From NCBI RefSeq assembly GCF_002113375.1, contig NZ_NEHO01000001.1, forward strand, positions 218,950 to 282,949: a stretch of 64,000 nucleotides of DNA, written 5' to 3'. Position numbers and translations under genes: made by a program. Source of the DNA: Pseudomonas sp. R37(2017). GTDB lineage: Bacteria > Pseudomonadota > Gammaproteobacteria > Pseudomonadales > Pseudomonadaceae. The notes beneath the pieces are model-generated. The model worked only from the letters and a program-made list of their open reading frames with translations, was not told where the DNA came from and searched no databases. Of the stretch, positions 24,752-34,235 are shown one piece after another; the first letter of the stretch is position 1, and the number at the start of each line of letters is the position of its first letter.

Positions 24752-26176
24752 ATGAACACTTCTATCAGTACCGCCTACAACTACAAGGTGGTCCGCCAAT
24801 TCGCCATTATGACGGTGGTGTGGGGCATCGTCGGCATGGGGCTCGGGGTTTTTCTCGCGGCCCAATTGGTCTGGCCCGAACTCAACTTCAATTTGCCGTG
24901 GACCAGCTTCGGTCGCTTGCGCCCGCTGCACACCAACGCGGTGATCTTCGCCTTTGGCGGCTGCGCGTTGTTCGCCAGTTCGTTCTATTCCGTGCAACGC
25001 ACCTGCCAGACGCAGCTGTTTGCGCCGAAAATCGCCGCGTTCTGCTTCTGGGGCTGGCAGCTTGTGATTCTCCTGGCGGCCATCAGCCTGCCGCTGGGCT
25101 ACACCAGCTCCAAGGAGTATGCCGAGCTGGAATGGCCGATCGACATCCTGATCACCATCGTCTGGGTCGCCTACGCCATCGTGTTCTTCGGCACGATCAT
25201 GCAGCGCAAGACCAGGCACATCTATGTCGGTAACTGGTTCTTCGGCGGGTTCATCATCACCGTGGCGATCCTGCACATCGTCAACAACATGGAGTTGCCG
25301 GTCAGCCTCACCAAGTCCTACTCGCTGTACTCCGGCGCCACCGATGCGATGGTGCAATGGTGGTACGGGCATAACGCCGTAGGCTTTTTCCTCACCGCCG
25401 GTTTCCTCGGGATGATGTATTACTTCGTGCCGAAACAGGCCGAGCGCCCCGTGTACTCCTATCGCCTGTCGATCGTGCACTTCTGGGCGCTGATCACCTT
25501 GTACATCTGGGCCGGCCCGCACCACCTGCACTACACCGCGCTGCCGGACTGGGCGCAGTCGCTGGGCATGGTGATGTCGCTGATCCTGCTGGCGCCGAGC
25601 TGGGGCGGGATGATCAACGGCATGATGACCCTGTCGGGCGCCTGGCATAAGTTGCGCAGCGACCCGATCCTGCGCTTCCTCGTGGTGTCGCTGGCGTTCT
25701 ACGGCATGTCGACCTTCGAAGGGCCGATGATGGCGATCAAGACGGTCAACGCCCTCTCCCACTACACCGACTGGACCATCGGCCACGTACACGCCGGCGC
25801 GCTCGGCTGGGTGGCGATGATTTCCATCGGTGCGCTGTACCACATGATCCCGAAAGTCTTCGGACGCGAGCAGATGCACAGCATCGGCCTGATCAACGCG
25901 CACTTCTGGCTCGCCACCATCGGCACGGTTCTGTACATCGCTTCGATGTGGGTCAACGGCATTGCCCAGGGCCTGATGTGGCGTGCGGTGAACGAGGACG
26001 GCACGCTGACTTACTCCTTCGTCGAAACCCTGGTGGCCAGCCACCCTGGCTTCGTCGTGCGGCTGGTAGGCGGTGCGATCTTCCTCAGCGGCATGTTCCT
26101 GATGGCCTACAACACCTGGCGCACCGTGCGGGCCTCGCAGCCTGCCGAAATCGCCGCTGCCGCGCAGATGGCCTGA
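24752..26176 (+). CDS. ccoN2: cbb3-type cytochrome c oxidase subunit I (first copy)
   Basis: Catalytic haem-copper subunit of a high-affinity cbb3 oxidase, 474 residues with about twelve membrane helices. The conserved [16 protein letters not shown] segment holds a copper-ligand histidine and the region of the His-Tyr cross-link. The following [13 protein letters not shown] segment carries the other copper histidines, and HVHAGALGW haem ligands. First gene of a ccoNOQP operon. By position it corresponds to the cbb3-2 operon of P. aeruginosa, hence the numbering. The start [17 protein letters not shown] at 24752 has GGGGAA upstream. No TTGAT-N4-ATCAA Anr box is seen in the 97-base upstream space. 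Confidence 0.95.
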   Translation: MNTSISTAYNYKVVRQFAIMTVVWGIVGMGLGVFLAAQLVWPELNFNLPWTSFGRLRPLHTNAVIFAFGGCALFASSFYSVQRTCQTQLFAPKIAAFCFWGWQLVILLAAISLPLGYTSSKEYAELEWPIDILITIVWVAYAIVFFGTIMQRKTRHIYVGNWFFGGFIITVAILHIVNNMELPVSLTKSYSLYSGATDAMVQWWYGHNAVGFFLTAGFLGMMYYFVPKQAERPVYSYRLSIVHFWALITLYIWAGPHHLHYTALPDWAQSLGMVMSLILLAPSWGGMINGMMTLSGAWHKLRSDPILRFLVVSLAFYGMSTFEGPMMAIKTVNALSHYTDWTIGHVHAGALGWVAMISIGALYHMIPKVFGREQMHSIGLINAHFWLATIGTVLYIASMWVNGIAQGLMWRAVNEDGTLTYSFVETLVASHPGFVVRLVGGAIFLSGMFLMAYNTWRTVRASQPAEIAAAAQMA

Positions 26177-26186
26177 GGAGTCCGCC

Positions 26187-26795
26187 ATGAAACACGAAAC
26201 TATCGAGAAAAACGTCGGCCTGTTGCTGCTGCTGATGGTCCTGGCCGTGAGCATCGGCGGCCTGACCCAGATCGTCCCGCTGTTCTTCCAGGACGTGACC
26301 AACAAACCGGTGGAAGGCATGAAGCCCTACACCGCGCTGCAACTGGAAGGTCGCGACATTTACATCCGCGAAGGCTGCGTCGGCTGTCACTCGCAGATGA
26401 TCCGCCCGTTCCGTGCCGAAACCGAACGTTACGGCCACTACTCGGTGGCTGGCGAAAGCGTCTGGGATCACCCGTTCCTGTGGGGGTCGAAACGCACCGG
26501 GCCGGACCTCGCCCGGGTCGGCGCGCGCTACTCCGATGACTGGCACCGTGCGCACTTGTACAACCCGCGCAACGTCGTGCCGGAGTCGAAGATGCCGGCC
26601 TATCCGTGGCTGGTGGCCAATCAGCTCGACAGCAGCCACACCGAAACCAAGCTGCGCGCCATGCGCACCCTCGGCGTGCCGTACACCGACGACGACATCA
26701 CCGGCGCCGTGGCCTCGCTCAAAGGCAAGAGCGAGATGGACGCACTGGTCGCCTACCTGCAAGTGCTCGGCACTGCCATCAAGAGCAAGAGGTGA
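26187..26795 (+). CDS. ccoO2: cbb3 oxidase monohaem subunit II (first copy)
   Basis: Membrane-anchored monohaem cytochrome c that passes electrons to CcoN. 202 residues. One N-terminal membrane helix ([20 protein letters not shown]) is followed by a periplasmic domain with the haem c motif C64-V-G-C67-H68. Methionine in the [13 protein letters not shown] segment is a likely axial ligand. It starts ten bases after ccoN and ends four bases before ccoQ, so it is clearly co-transcribed. Its protein is close to the second copy at 29882, differing mainly toward the C-terminus. Confidence 0.95.
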   Translation: MKHETIEKNVGLLLLLMVLAVSIGGLTQIVPLFFQDVTNKPVEGMKPYTALQLEGRDIYIREGCVGCHSQMIRPFRAETERYGHYSVAGESVWDHPFLWGSKRTGPDLARVGARYSDDWHRAHLYNPRNVVPESKMPAYPWLVANQLDSSHTETKLRAMRTLGVPYTDDDITGAVASLKGKSEMDALVAYLQVLGTAIKSKR

Positions 26796-26798
26796 GCC

Positions 26799-26996
26799 AT
26801 GGTTGTTGAGATGAGCACTGGAATGATCCGCGGCCTGGGCACCGTCGTTGTCTTCATCGCCTTCGTCGGCCTGACCCTGTGGGCGTTCAACGGCAAGCGC
26901 AATCCGCAATTCGCCGAAGCGAGCCTGTTGCCGTTCGCCGACGAGCCACAACCCGACATCACCGAAGAATCTGCCACAAGGAGTACCCGGCCATGA
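26799..26996 (+). CDS. ccoQ2: cbb3 oxidase subunit CcoQ (first copy)
   Basis: A 65-residue one-helix membrane protein ([19 protein letters not shown]) with a charged C-terminal tail that begins [19 protein letters not shown]. CcoQ stabilises the oxidase complex. AAGAGGTGA precedes the ATG at 26799; a second in-frame ATG at 26811 is possible. The stop codon overlaps the ccoP start (ATGA), indicating translational coupling. Confidence 0.9.
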   Translation: MVVEMSTGMIRGLGTVVVFIAFVGLTLWAFNGKRNPQFAEASLLPFADEPQPDITEESATRSTRP

Positions 26997-27949
26997 CCAC
27001 CTTCTGGAGTACGTGGATCTGCGTACTGACCATCGGCAGCCTGATCGGCCTGACCTGGCTGCTGATCGGCACCCGCAAGGGTGAAACCAAGGGCAGTGTC
27101 GACCAGACCATGGGCCACAGCTTCGACGGCATCGAGGAGTACGACAACCCGTTGCCACAATGGTGGTTCATGCTATTCGCCGGCACGCTGGTGTTTGCCG
27201 TCGGCTACCTGATCCTTTATCCGGGCCTGGGTAACTGGAAAGGCATCCTGCCTGGTTACGAGAATGGCTGGACCGGTGTGCATGAATGGGAAAAGGAGAT
27301 GAACAAGGCCGATGCCAAATTCGGACCGATCTTCGCCAAATTCGCCGCCATGCCCGTGGAAGAAGTGGCCAAGGACCCGCAGGCACTGAAAATGGGCGGC
27401 CGCCTGTTTGCCTCCAACTGCTCGGTGTGCCACGGCTCGGACGCCAAGGGCGCATTCGGCTTCCCCAACCTGACCGACAGCGACTGGCGCTGGGGCGGCA
27501 CGGCCGAAACGATCAAGACCACCATCATGGGTGGCCGGATGGCGATGATGCCGGCCTGGGGCGAAGTCCTGGGCGAAGCCGGTGTGAAGAACGTCGCCGC
27601 TTATGTGCGCCATGAACTGGCCGGCCTGCCGTTGCCTGCCGACAGCAAAGCCGACGTGCAGGCCGGACAGCAGGCATTCAGTACCACCTGCGTCGCCTGT
27701 CACGGGGCGAACGGCCAGGGCACTGAAGCCATGGGCGCGCCGAACCTGACGCACCCGGCCGGTTTCATTTACGGCACCAGCCTGACGCAGCTTGAACAAA
27801 CGATTCGCCATGGTCGCCAGGGCCATATGCCGGCGCAGAACGAACTGCTCGGCAATGACAAGGTGCAACTGCTCGCGGCTTACGTGCTCAGCCTTTCGAA
27901 AAGTGATGAGCAGTTGAGCGGCAAGCTTCAAGCTACAAGCGGCAAGTAA
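26993..27949 (+). CDS. ccoP2: cbb3 oxidase dihaem subunit III (first copy)
   Basis: Dihaem cytochrome c that receives electrons from soluble or membrane cytochromes. 318 residues. Two membrane helices (about 5-25 and 57-76) precede the haem c motifs C143-SVC146-H147 and C233-VAC236-H237. It lacks the 14-residue insert (near residue 90) present in the second copy. The last nine residues (GKLQATSGK) and the stop codon are encoded by a repeat that also occurs after smc, so the C-terminal tail looks repeat-derived. Final gene of the first cco operon; start by ATGA overlap with ccoQ. Confidence 0.95.
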   Translation: MTTFWSTWICVLTIGSLIGLTWLLIGTRKGETKGSVDQTMGHSFDGIEEYDNPLPQWWFMLFAGTLVFAVGYLILYPGLGNWKGILPGYENGWTGVHEWEKEMNKADAKFGPIFAKFAAMPVEEVAKDPQALKMGGRLFASNCSVCHGSDAKGAFGFPNLTDSDWRWGGTAETIKTTIMGGRMAMMPAWGEVLGEAGVKNVAAYVRHELAGLPLPADSKADVQAGQQAFSTTCVACHGANGQGTEAMGAPNLTHPAGFIYGTSLTQLEQTIRHGRQGHMPAQNELLGNDKVQLLAAYVLSLSKSDEQLSGKLQATSGK

Positions 27950-28020
27950 AAGCAACAGCAGAAGCCGCAAGCACGGGCTCTAACTTGGAGCTTGTAGCTT
28001 GCGGCTGGCAGCTGCTTCTT
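27920..28020 (+). repeat. AGCTTCAAGC-type repeat and hairpin at the ccoP2 end
   Basis: The repeat begins inside the ccoP2 gene (AGCGGCAAGCTTCAAGCTAC). CAAGCTACAAGC (27929-27940) is complementary to GCTTGTAGCTTG (27990-28001), and AGCCGCAAGC near 27963 to GCTTGCGGCT near 27998. A TTCTTTTT run follows, so the structure may double as the operon terminator. It shares sequence with the repeat after smc. Confidence 0.75.
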
Positions 28021-28266
28021 TTTGTCGCACCCTCTCTGGCTGTTCCTTTCGGTTCCCCGTATTCAGGTCTAAGCTTGCTCCGATGCGGACCGGCAAGCAC
28101 CGGTTCCAGGCCGACCTGAAGCGAGGTGTTCGACGATTCCGCCCGATGACAGGCCGCAAAGGCCGGTAATACCGGCTGTCGCGCCATTTGCCATTGGTCA
28201 CCCGATCGTTGCGTTTCAACACACCTCGTTACATGTGACCTGAACCCCTCGCCTTTCGAGTTCGCC

Positions 28267-28297
28267 GGGACATTTTGCCCACGGGCAATTTTGTCCC
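28267..28297. promoter_or_regulatory. Inverted repeat upstream of ccoN1
   Basis: GGGACATTTTGCCC and GGGCAATTTTGTCCC form an imperfect palindrome across two bases. It lies about 45 bases upstream of the Anr-like box and could be an operator or an RNA hairpin; no known factor is assigned. Confidence 0.5.
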
Positions 28298-28340
28298 TAC
28301 GCGGCGCATGGAAAGGCCGCAGAATCAGCATTTGAAAGCA

Positions 28341-28354
28341 TTGACCCAGGTCAT
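28341..28354. promoter_or_regulatory. Degenerate Anr/FNR-type box upstream of ccoN1
   Basis: TTGACCCAGGTCAT keeps TTGA-N6-TCA of the FNR/Anr consensus TTGAT-N4-ATCAA, with three differences from the full consensus. A CATACT at 28384-28389 could serve as the -10 box, placing the site near -48. Confidence 0.5.
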
Positions 28355-28439
28355 GGCGCGTTGCAATGACCCCTTGCTTTCTCCATACTTGCGGCCGATT
28401 TTTAATCCTAATAAAACACCCAAACCGTGGAACCTTAGA

Positions 28440-29882
28440 ATGAGCACAGCAATCAGTCCGACTGCTTATAACTATAAGGTAGTCCGCCAGTTCGCCATCA
28501 TGACGGTGGTCTGGGGGATCCTTGGCATGGGGCTCGGTGTCTTCATCGCCTCGCAACTGGTCTGGCCGGAGTTGAACTTCGGTCTGCCATGGACGAGCTT
28601 TGGACGCCTGCGCCCGTTGCACACCAACCTGGTGATTTTCGCCTTCGGTGGATGTGCACTGTTTGCCACTTCTTATTACGTCGTGCAGCGAACCTGCCAA
28701 ACGCGACTGATTTCCGACAGCCTCGCCGCCTTCACCTTCTGGGGATGGCAAGCGGTGATCGTCGGCGCGATCATTACCTTGCCGATGGGTTTCACCACCA
28801 CCAAGGAATACGCGGAACTGGAATGGCCCCTGGCCATCCTGCTGGCCATTGTCTGGGTCACCTACGGTCTGGTGTTCTTCGGCACCATCGTCAAGCGCAA
28901 GACCAAGCACATCTATGTGGGTAACTGGTTCTACGGCGCGTTCATCGTCGTGACCGCGATGCTGCACATCGTCAACCACATGTCGCTGCCGGTCAGCCTG
29001 TTCAAGTCCTACTCGGCCTACTCGGGTGCGACGGACGCGATGATCCAGTGGTGGTACGGCCACAACGCCGTGGGCTTCTTCCTGACCACCGGCTTCCTGG
29101 GGATGATGTACTACTTCGTGCCGAAACAGGCCGAGCGTCCGATCTACTCCTATCGCCTGTCGATCGTGCACTTCTGGGCACTGATCACCCTGTACATCTG
29201 GGCCGGCCCGCACCACCTGCACTACACCGCGCTGCCGGACTGGGCTCAATCGCTGGGCATGGCGATGTCGATCATCCTGCTGGCTCCGAGCTGGGGCGGC
29301 ATGATCAACGGCATGATGACCCTGTCGGGCGCCTGGCATAAGCTGCGCACCGACCCGATCCTGCGCTTCCTCGTGGTGTCGCTGGCGTTCTACGGCATGT
29401 CGACCTTCGAAGGCCCGATGATGGCCATCAAGACCGTGAACTCGCTGTCGCACTACACCGACTGGACCATCGGCCACGTACACGCCGGCGCTCTGGGCTG
29501 GGTGGCGATGATCTCGATCGGCGCCATCTACCACATGATCCCGAAACTGTTCGGTCGTGCGCAGATGCACAGCACCGGCCTGATCAACGCCCACTTCTGG
29601 CTCGCGACCATCGGTACCGTTCTGTACATCGCTTCGATGTGGGTCAACGGCATCACCCAAGGCCTGATGTGGCGTGCAATCAACGACGACGGCACCCTCA
29701 CCTACTCGTTCGTCGAAGCGCTGCAGGCCAGCCACCCGGGCTTCATCGTTCGCGCCCTGGGCGGTGCGTTCTTCGCCACCGGCATGCTGTTCATGGCCTA
29801 CAACGTCTACCGTACCGTACGCGCCTCGAACCCGGCTGAAGCCGAAGCCGCCGCCAAGATTGCCGTAGTTGGAGCTCACTGA
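28440..29882 (+). CDS. ccoN1: cbb3-type cytochrome c oxidase subunit I (second copy)
   Basis: Catalytic subunit of the second cbb3 oxidase, 480 residues, very similar to the copy at 24752 and with the same copper and haem histidine motifs ([33 protein letters not shown]). It differs mostly near the N-terminus and in the first third. The start [15 protein letters not shown] at 28440 aligns with its paralog; a longer in-frame extension reads through the leader and is rejected. The stop overlaps the ccoO start (TGATG). By position it corresponds to cbb3-1 of P. aeruginosa. A degenerate Anr box lies 86-99 bases upstream. Confidence 0.95.
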   Translation: MSTAISPTAYNYKVVRQFAIMTVVWGILGMGLGVFIASQLVWPELNFGLPWTSFGRLRPLHTNLVIFAFGGCALFATSYYVVQRTCQTRLISDSLAAFTFWGWQAVIVGAIITLPMGFTTTKEYAELEWPLAILLAIVWVTYGLVFFGTIVKRKTKHIYVGNWFYGAFIVVTAMLHIVNHMSLPVSLFKSYSAYSGATDAMIQWWYGHNAVGFFLTTGFLGMMYYFVPKQAERPIYSYRLSIVHFWALITLYIWAGPHHLHYTALPDWAQSLGMAMSIILLAPSWGGMINGMMTLSGAWHKLRTDPILRFLVVSLAFYGMSTFEGPMMAIKTVNSLSHYTDWTIGHVHAGALGWVAMISIGAIYHMIPKLFGRAQMHSTGLINAHFWLATIGTVLYIASMWVNGITQGLMWRAINDDGTLTYSFVEALQASHPGFIVRALGGAFFATGMLFMAYNVYRTVRASNPAEAEAAAKIAVVGAH

Positions 29883-30490
29883 TGAAGCATGAAGCAGTCG
29901 AGAAGAATATTGGCCTGCTGGCCTTCTTCATGGTCATCGCCGTCAGCGTCGGCGGCCTGACCCAGATCGTTCCGCTGTTTTTCCAGGATGTCACCAACAA
30001 GCCGGTCGAGGGCATGAAGCCTCGCACCGCCCTTGAACTGGAAGGCCGGGACGTTTACATCGCCAACGGTTGTGTCGGCTGCCACTCGCAGATGATCCGT
30101 CCGTTCCGTGCCGAAACCGAACGCTACGGCCACTACTCGGTCGCCGGTGAAAGCGTCTGGGACCACCCGTTCCTGTGGGGTTCCAAGCGTACCGGTCCGG
30201 ACCTGGCCCGTGTCGGCGGTCGTTACTCCGATGACTGGCAGCGTGCGCATTTGTACAACCCGCGCAACGTCGTGCCCGAGTCGAAAATGCCGGCCTACCC
30301 GTTCCTCGTGGAAAACAAGCTCGACGGCAAGGACACCGCGAAGAAAATGGAAGTCTTGCGCACGCTCGGCGTCCCTTACACCGACGAAGACATCGCCGGT
30401 GCCAGGGATGCCGTGAAGGGCAAAACCGAAATGGACGCGCTGGTGGCCTATCTGCAAGGCCTGGGCACCATCATCAAAAGCAAACGGTGA
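29882..30490 (+). CDS. ccoO1: cbb3 oxidase monohaem subunit II (second copy)
   Basis: 202-residue membrane-anchored monohaem cytochrome c with one N-terminal helix ([19 protein letters not shown]) and haem motif C64-VGC67-H68. It is the same length as the first copy. Its start codon overlaps the ccoN1 stop by one base and its stop lies just before ccoQ1, so the operon is tightly coupled. Electron carrier from CcoP to CcoN. Confidence 0.95.
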   Translation: MKHEAVEKNIGLLAFFMVIAVSVGGLTQIVPLFFQDVTNKPVEGMKPRTALELEGRDVYIANGCVGCHSQMIRPFRAETERYGHYSVAGESVWDHPFLWGSKRTGPDLARVGGRYSDDWQRAHLYNPRNVVPESKMPAYPFLVENKLDGKDTAKKMEVLRTLGVPYTDEDIAGARDAVKGKTEMDALVAYLQGLGTIIKSKR

Positions 30491-30495
30491 TCTGG

Positions 30496-30681
30496 ATGGA
30501 TATCGGGATGATTCGTGGCCTGGGCACCGTTGTCGTGATGGTGGCCTTCATCGGACTGGCACTGTGGGTGTTCAGTCCCAAGCGCAAGTCGGAGTTTGAA
30601 GACGCGACCTTGCTGCCTTTCGCGGATGATCCCGAAGCCATCAAGCACGTCGAGCAAGCTTCTAGGAGTAACAAAGAATGA
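30496..30681 (+). CDS. ccoQ1: cbb3 oxidase subunit CcoQ (second copy)
   Basis: A 61-residue single-helix protein ([22 protein letters not shown]) with the tail [19 protein letters not shown] typical of CcoQ. A GTG at 30487 overlapping the ccoO1 stop is an alternative start that adds three residues. The stop overlaps the ccoP1 start (ATGA). Confidence 0.88.
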   Translation: MDIGMIRGLGTVVVMVAFIGLALWVFSPKRKSEFEDATLLPFADDPEAIKHVEQASRSNKE

Positions 30682-31661
30682 CTACATTCTGGAGTCTGTA
30701 CGTCACAGTCCTCAGTCTCGGTACGATCTTTTCCCTGACCTGGCTGCTGCTGTCGACCCGCAAGGGCCAGCGCGCAGAGCAGACAGACGAGACGGTCGGG
30801 CATTCCTTCGACGGGATCGAGGAGTACGACAACCCGCTGCCGAAATGGTGGTTCATGCTGTTCGTGGGCACCATCATCTTCGCACTGGGCTACCTGGCGC
30901 TGTATCCGGGCCTGGGCAACTGGAAAGGCCTGCTGCCGGGTTACGGCTACCTCGACAACGAGAAGCAGACCCCGTTCGCCAACGGCCAGACCGGCTGGAC
31001 CGGCGTTCACGAGTGGGAAAAGGAAATGGCCAGGTCGGACGCCAAGTTCGGTCCGATCTTCGCCAAGTTCGCCGCCATGCCAATCGAAGAAGTGGCCAAG
31101 GACCCGCAAGCACTGAAGATGGGTGGCCGCCTGTTCGCCTCCAACTGCTCGGTTTGCCACGGTTCCGACGCCAAGGGCGCCTATGGCTTCCCTAACCTGA
31201 CCGACGCCGACTGGCGCTGGGGCGGCGAGCCGGAAACCATCAAGACCACCATCATGGGCGGTCGTCATGCCGTGATGCCTGCCTGGGCTGAAGTGATCGG
31301 CGAGCAAGGCGTGGCCGACGTAGCCGCGTTTGTCCTGACCAACCTCGATGGCCGCAAGCTGCCGGAAGGCACCAAGGCTGATCCGGCCAACGGCCAGAAG
31401 TTGTTCGCCGCCAACTGCGTGGCTTGCCATGGTCCGGAAGGCAAAGGCACCCCGGCAATGGGTGCACCCAACCTGACCCACCCTGCCGCGTTCATCTACG
31501 GTTCGAGCTTCGCTCAACTGCAGCAGACCATCCGTTACGGCCGTCAGGGCCAGATGCCTGCGCAAGAGCAGATGCAGGGTAACGACAAGGTTCACCTGCT
31601 GGCCGCTTACGTCTACAGCCTGTCGCATGGCGAGAAGGCAGCGGCGGAAGATGCCCAGTAA
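30678..31661 (+). CDS. ccoP1: cbb3 oxidase dihaem subunit III (second copy)
   Basis: 327-residue dihaem cytochrome c with two N-terminal helices and haem motifs C157-SVC160-H161 and C247-VAC250-H251. Relative to the first copy it has an insert around residues 90-105 ([14 protein letters not shown]) between the second helix and the first haem domain, and a different C-terminal tail (KAAAEDAQ). Last gene of the second cco operon, followed by a strong terminator 45 bases on. Confidence 0.95.
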   Translation: MTTFWSLYVTVLSLGTIFSLTWLLLSTRKGQRAEQTDETVGHSFDGIEEYDNPLPKWWFMLFVGTIIFALGYLALYPGLGNWKGLLPGYGYLDNEKQTPFANGQTGWTGVHEWEKEMARSDAKFGPIFAKFAAMPIEEVAKDPQALKMGGRLFASNCSVCHGSDAKGAYGFPNLTDADWRWGGEPETIKTTIMGGRHAVMPAWAEVIGEQGVADVAAFVLTNLDGRKLPEGTKADPANGQKLFAANCVACHGPEGKGTPAMGAPNLTHPAAFIYGSSFAQLQQTIRYGRQGQMPAQEQMQGNDKVHLLAAYVYSLSHGEKAAAEDAQ

Positions 31662-31701
31662 GGCAGACACCTTGAGCATTTGAAACCAGGTCGCGCTTCA
31701 C

Positions 31702-31741
31702 AAAAAATCCGATGCCAGTTCCCTGGCATCGGATTTTTTTT
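31702..31741. terminator. Terminator after ccoNOQP-1
   Basis: ATCCGATGCCAG (31707-31718) pairs with CTGGCATCGGAT (31723-31734) across TTCC, with an A-run before and TTTTTTTT after; it would work in both directions. Confidence 0.95.
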
Positions 31742-31761
31742 ATGCCTCCACACGCGTGCCC

Positions 31762-31880
31762 CCTGTAGGAGCGAGCAAGCTCCGGGCGGCGTTCCGACGA
31801 TGGATGCCCAGCCACCGCGGGGCATCAGACAGCCAGCGTTATCGTTGACGATCATCGCGAGCGTGCTCGCTCCTACAGGG
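31762..31880. repeat. REPIN with one long-stem arm
   Basis: The left arm has the GCTCCGGGCGGCGTTCCGACGATGG variant, the right arm the common ATCGCGAGCGTGCTCGCTCC form. The conserved interior is present in reverse. Between the cco terminator and the ccoG promoter region; the remaining 31881-32123 holds the Anr-like box and no gene. Confidence 0.9.
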
Positions 31881-31961
31881 TCTGTGAATGGTGAGCAACA
31901 ACACGGAATGGAGGGTGATTGAACCCTCCCTTCCCAAAACCGGCCATAATTTACAAGTCAA

Positions 31962-31975
31962 TTGATACAGGTCAT
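31962..31975. promoter_or_regulatory. Anr/FNR-type box upstream of ccoG
   Basis: TTGATACAGGTCAT has a perfect left half (TTGAT) and a degenerate right half. It shares TTGA-N2-CAGGTCAT with the box before ccoN1. About 149 bases upstream of the ccoG start. Confidence 0.55.
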
Positions 31976-32123
31976 TACACGGTCATTTGATTTCCACCAA
32001 CGTGACCAAAGGTCGCACCCTTGAGCCAGAGCGACAGGCGTATCATTGAGCCACTGCAACACCCCTTTTTGACCGCGGTCGGCACGTACTGACCGAGGCA
32101 CTTTTCCACTGCCGTGGGACGCA

Positions 32124-33542
32124 ATGATGAGCAACCAGATTCCGGTACACGACATCACTCCACCCAGCAAGAACGCGAACAACAGCGTCGACCTCTACGC
32201 CTCCAGGGAAAAAATCTACACCCGCGCCTTCACCGGCCTGTTTCGCAACCTGCGGATGACTGGCGGTGCCGTGTTGTTCCTGCTGTATTTCGGCACGGTG
32301 TGGCTGAACTGGGGTGGCCATCAGGCCGTCTGGTGGAACCTTCCGGAGCGCAAGTTCTTCATTTTCGGCGCCACCTTCTGGCCCCAGGACTTCATTCTGC
32401 TGTCCGGCATGTTGATCATCGCCGCGTTCGGCCTGTTCTTCATCACGGTCTATGCCGGTCGGGTCTGGTGCGGCTATACCTGCCCGCAAAGCGTCTGGAC
32501 CTGGATCTTCATGTGGTGCGAAAAAGTCACCGAAGGGGACCGTAACCAACGCATCAAGCTCGACAAGGCGCCAATGAGCGCCAACAAGTTCCTGCGCAAG
32601 CTCAGCAAGCACACCCTGTGGCTGTTGATCGGCTTCGTCACCGGCATGACCTTCGTCGGCTACTTCTCGCCGATCCGCGAACTGGTGTTCGACTTCTTCA
32701 CCGGCCAGGCGGATGGCTGGTCGTACTTCTGGGTCGGGTTCTTCACCCTCGCCACTTACGGCAACGCCGGCTGGTTGCGCGAACAGGTGTGCATCTACAT
32801 GTGCCCGTATGCACGCTTCCAGAGCGTGATGTTCGACAAGGACACCCTGATCGTTTCCTACGACCCGCGCCGTGGCGAAGGCCGTGGCCCGCGCAAGAAA
32901 GGTGTCGACTACAAGGCCCAGGGCCTGGGTGACTGCATCGACTGCACCATGTGCGTCCAGGTCTGCCCGACCGGTATCGATATCCGCGACGGACTGCAAA
33001 TCGAATGCATCGGTTGCGCCGCCTGCATCGATGCCTGCGACGCCATCATGGACAAGATGGAATACCCGCGCGGGCTGATCAGCTACACCACCGAGCACAA
33101 CCTGTCGGGGCAGAAAACCCATAAACTGCGTCCGCGCCTGATCGGCTATGCCGTGGTGCTGCTGGCGATGATCAGCTTGCTGGTGACCGCATTCTTCATG
33201 CGTTCGCTGGTGGGGTTCGATGTCAGCAAGGACCGCGTGCTGTACCGCGAGAACGCCGAAGGCCGGATCGAAAACGTCTACAGCCTGAAAATCATGAACA
33301 AGGACCAGCGCGACCATACCTACCTGCTCGAAGCCTCTGGCTTGCCGGATCTCAGATTGCAGGGCCGGCGCGAGATCAAGGTCGCGGCCGGCGAGATCGT
33401 CAGCCAGCCCGCCGAGCTGTCCGTCGCACCGGAAAAACTGCCGTCGAGCACCAACGAGGTGAAATTCATCCTCAAGGATGCCGATGACGACAGCGTCCAC
33501 GTTGAAGCCAAGAGCCGGTTCATCGGCCCACAAAATCGTTGA
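32124..33542 (+). CDS. ccoG: Cytochrome oxidase accessory protein CcoG (FixG/RdxA)
   Basis: Membrane polyferredoxin of 472 residues that acts in cbb3 assembly, known as a cupric reductase supplying Cu(I). Membrane helices at about 50-70, 92-112, 165-185, 200-215 and 340-360 surround a CGYTCPQSVWTW motif. Two [4Fe-4S] ferredoxin motifs follow: CIDCTMCVQVCPTG and CIGCAACIDACD. The C-terminal periplasmic domain is Ig-like. Start at 32124, or one codon later at 32127. First gene of ccoGHIS; ccoH begins 11 bases after the stop. Confidence 0.95.
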   Translation: MMSNQIPVHDITPPSKNANNSVDLYASREKIYTRAFTGLFRNLRMTGGAVLFLLYFGTVWLNWGGHQAVWWNLPERKFFIFGATFWPQDFILLSGMLIIAAFGLFFITVYAGRVWCGYTCPQSVWTWIFMWCEKVTEGDRNQRIKLDKAPMSANKFLRKLSKHTLWLLIGFVTGMTFVGYFSPIRELVFDFFTGQADGWSYFWVGFFTLATYGNAGWLREQVCIYMCPYARFQSVMFDKDTLIVSYDPRRGEGRGPRKKGVDYKAQGLGDCIDCTMCVQVCPTGIDIRDGLQIECIGCAACIDACDAIMDKMEYPRGLISYTTEHNLSGQKTHKLRPRLIGYAVVLLAMISLLVTAFFMRSLVGFDVSKDRVLYRENAEGRIENVYSLKIMNKDQRDHTYLLEASGLPDLRLQGRREIKVAAGEIVSQPAELSVAPEKLPSSTNEVKFILKDADDDSVHVEAKSRFIGPQNR

Positions 33543-33553
33543 GAGAACTGAAC

Positions 33554-34093
33554 ATGCCCGCAGCAACTGCCGCAAGCCCCTGGTACAAGCACCTCTGGCC
33601 CTGGATCATCATCGGGATCCTGGCTTGCTCGGTGACCCTGTCCTTGTCCATGGTGGCCATCGCGGTGAAGAACCCGGACAACCTGGTCAACGACAACTAC
33701 TACGAGGCCGGCAAAGGCATCAACCGTTCCCTGGACCGTGAGCTGCTGGCCCAGACCCTGAAAATGCGCGCCAGCGTTCATCTCGATGGCATGACCGGCG
33801 AGGTTGACCTGCGCCTGAGCGGCGACAGCCAACCCAGGACCCTGGAACTGAACCTGATCTCGCCAACCCAGCCAGAGAAGGATCGCAAGATCACCCTGAG
33901 CCGCAGCGAAACCGAACAGGGCCGCTACATCGGCCAGTTGGGCGACAAGGTCGAAGGCCGGCGTTTTGTCGAATTGCTTGGCACTCAGGACGAGCACATC
34001 TGGCGCATGTTCGAAGAGGAACAGGTCAGCCACGATAAAGATCTGTTGCTGGGCGACGAACCGCTGCAAGGTGCCGAAGACCTGAAAAAGTAA
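33554..34093 (+). CDS. ccoH: FixH family protein CcoH
   Basis: 179-residue membrane protein needed for stable cbb3 assembly. One N-terminal helix (about 13-37, LWPWIIIGILACSVTLSLSM) is followed by a periplasmic beta-rich FixH domain with the NDNYYEAGKGINRSLDRE motif. The ATG at 33554 follows GAGAGAACTGAAC. Separated from ccoI by a paired REP. Confidence 0.92.
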   Translation: MPAATAASPWYKHLWPWIIIGILACSVTLSLSMVAIAVKNPDNLVNDNYYEAGKGINRSLDRELLAQTLKMRASVHLDGMTGEVDLRLSGDSQPRTLELNLISPTQPEKDRKITLSRSETEQGRYIGQLGDKVEGRRFVELLGTQDEHIWRMFEEEQVSHDKDLLLGDEPLQGAEDLKK

Positions 34094-34110
34094 AGGCTGC
34101 GCTCCGCGCA

Positions 34111-34204
34111 TTCGCGAGCGGGCTCGCTCCCACAGTGGATCTCCTGTGTACCCGAATCCTGTGCTCGACACCGATCAACTGTGGGAGCGAGCCTGCTCGC
34201 GATG
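34111..34204. repeat. Paired REP inside the ccoGHIS cluster
   Basis: Inverted GTGGGAGCGAGC-type arms between ccoH and ccoI, so it would be transcribed with the operon if there is one transcript. Confidence 0.88.
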
Positions 34205-34235
34205 ACGCCCTCCCGGACGATGTAGACTCCACCTC

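Larger units (their letters stand above)
28021..28439. other. Long leader between the two cco operons
   Basis: About 420 bases without a convincing gene. It holds several small GC hairpins (for example CCGGCAAGCACCGG near 28091), a 31-base inverted repeat at 28267-28297 and an Anr-like box at 28341-28354. It is presumably the promoter region of ccoNOQP-1. Confidence 0.7.

Noticed and set aside
28275..28439. N-terminal extension of CcoN1
   Set aside because: It covers the promoter and Anr-like box; the paralog starts at the equivalent of 28440.
27933..29879. Leftward 648-codon frame opposite ccoN1
   Set aside because: Antisense shadow; a similar shadow lies opposite ccoN2, as expected from paralogs.
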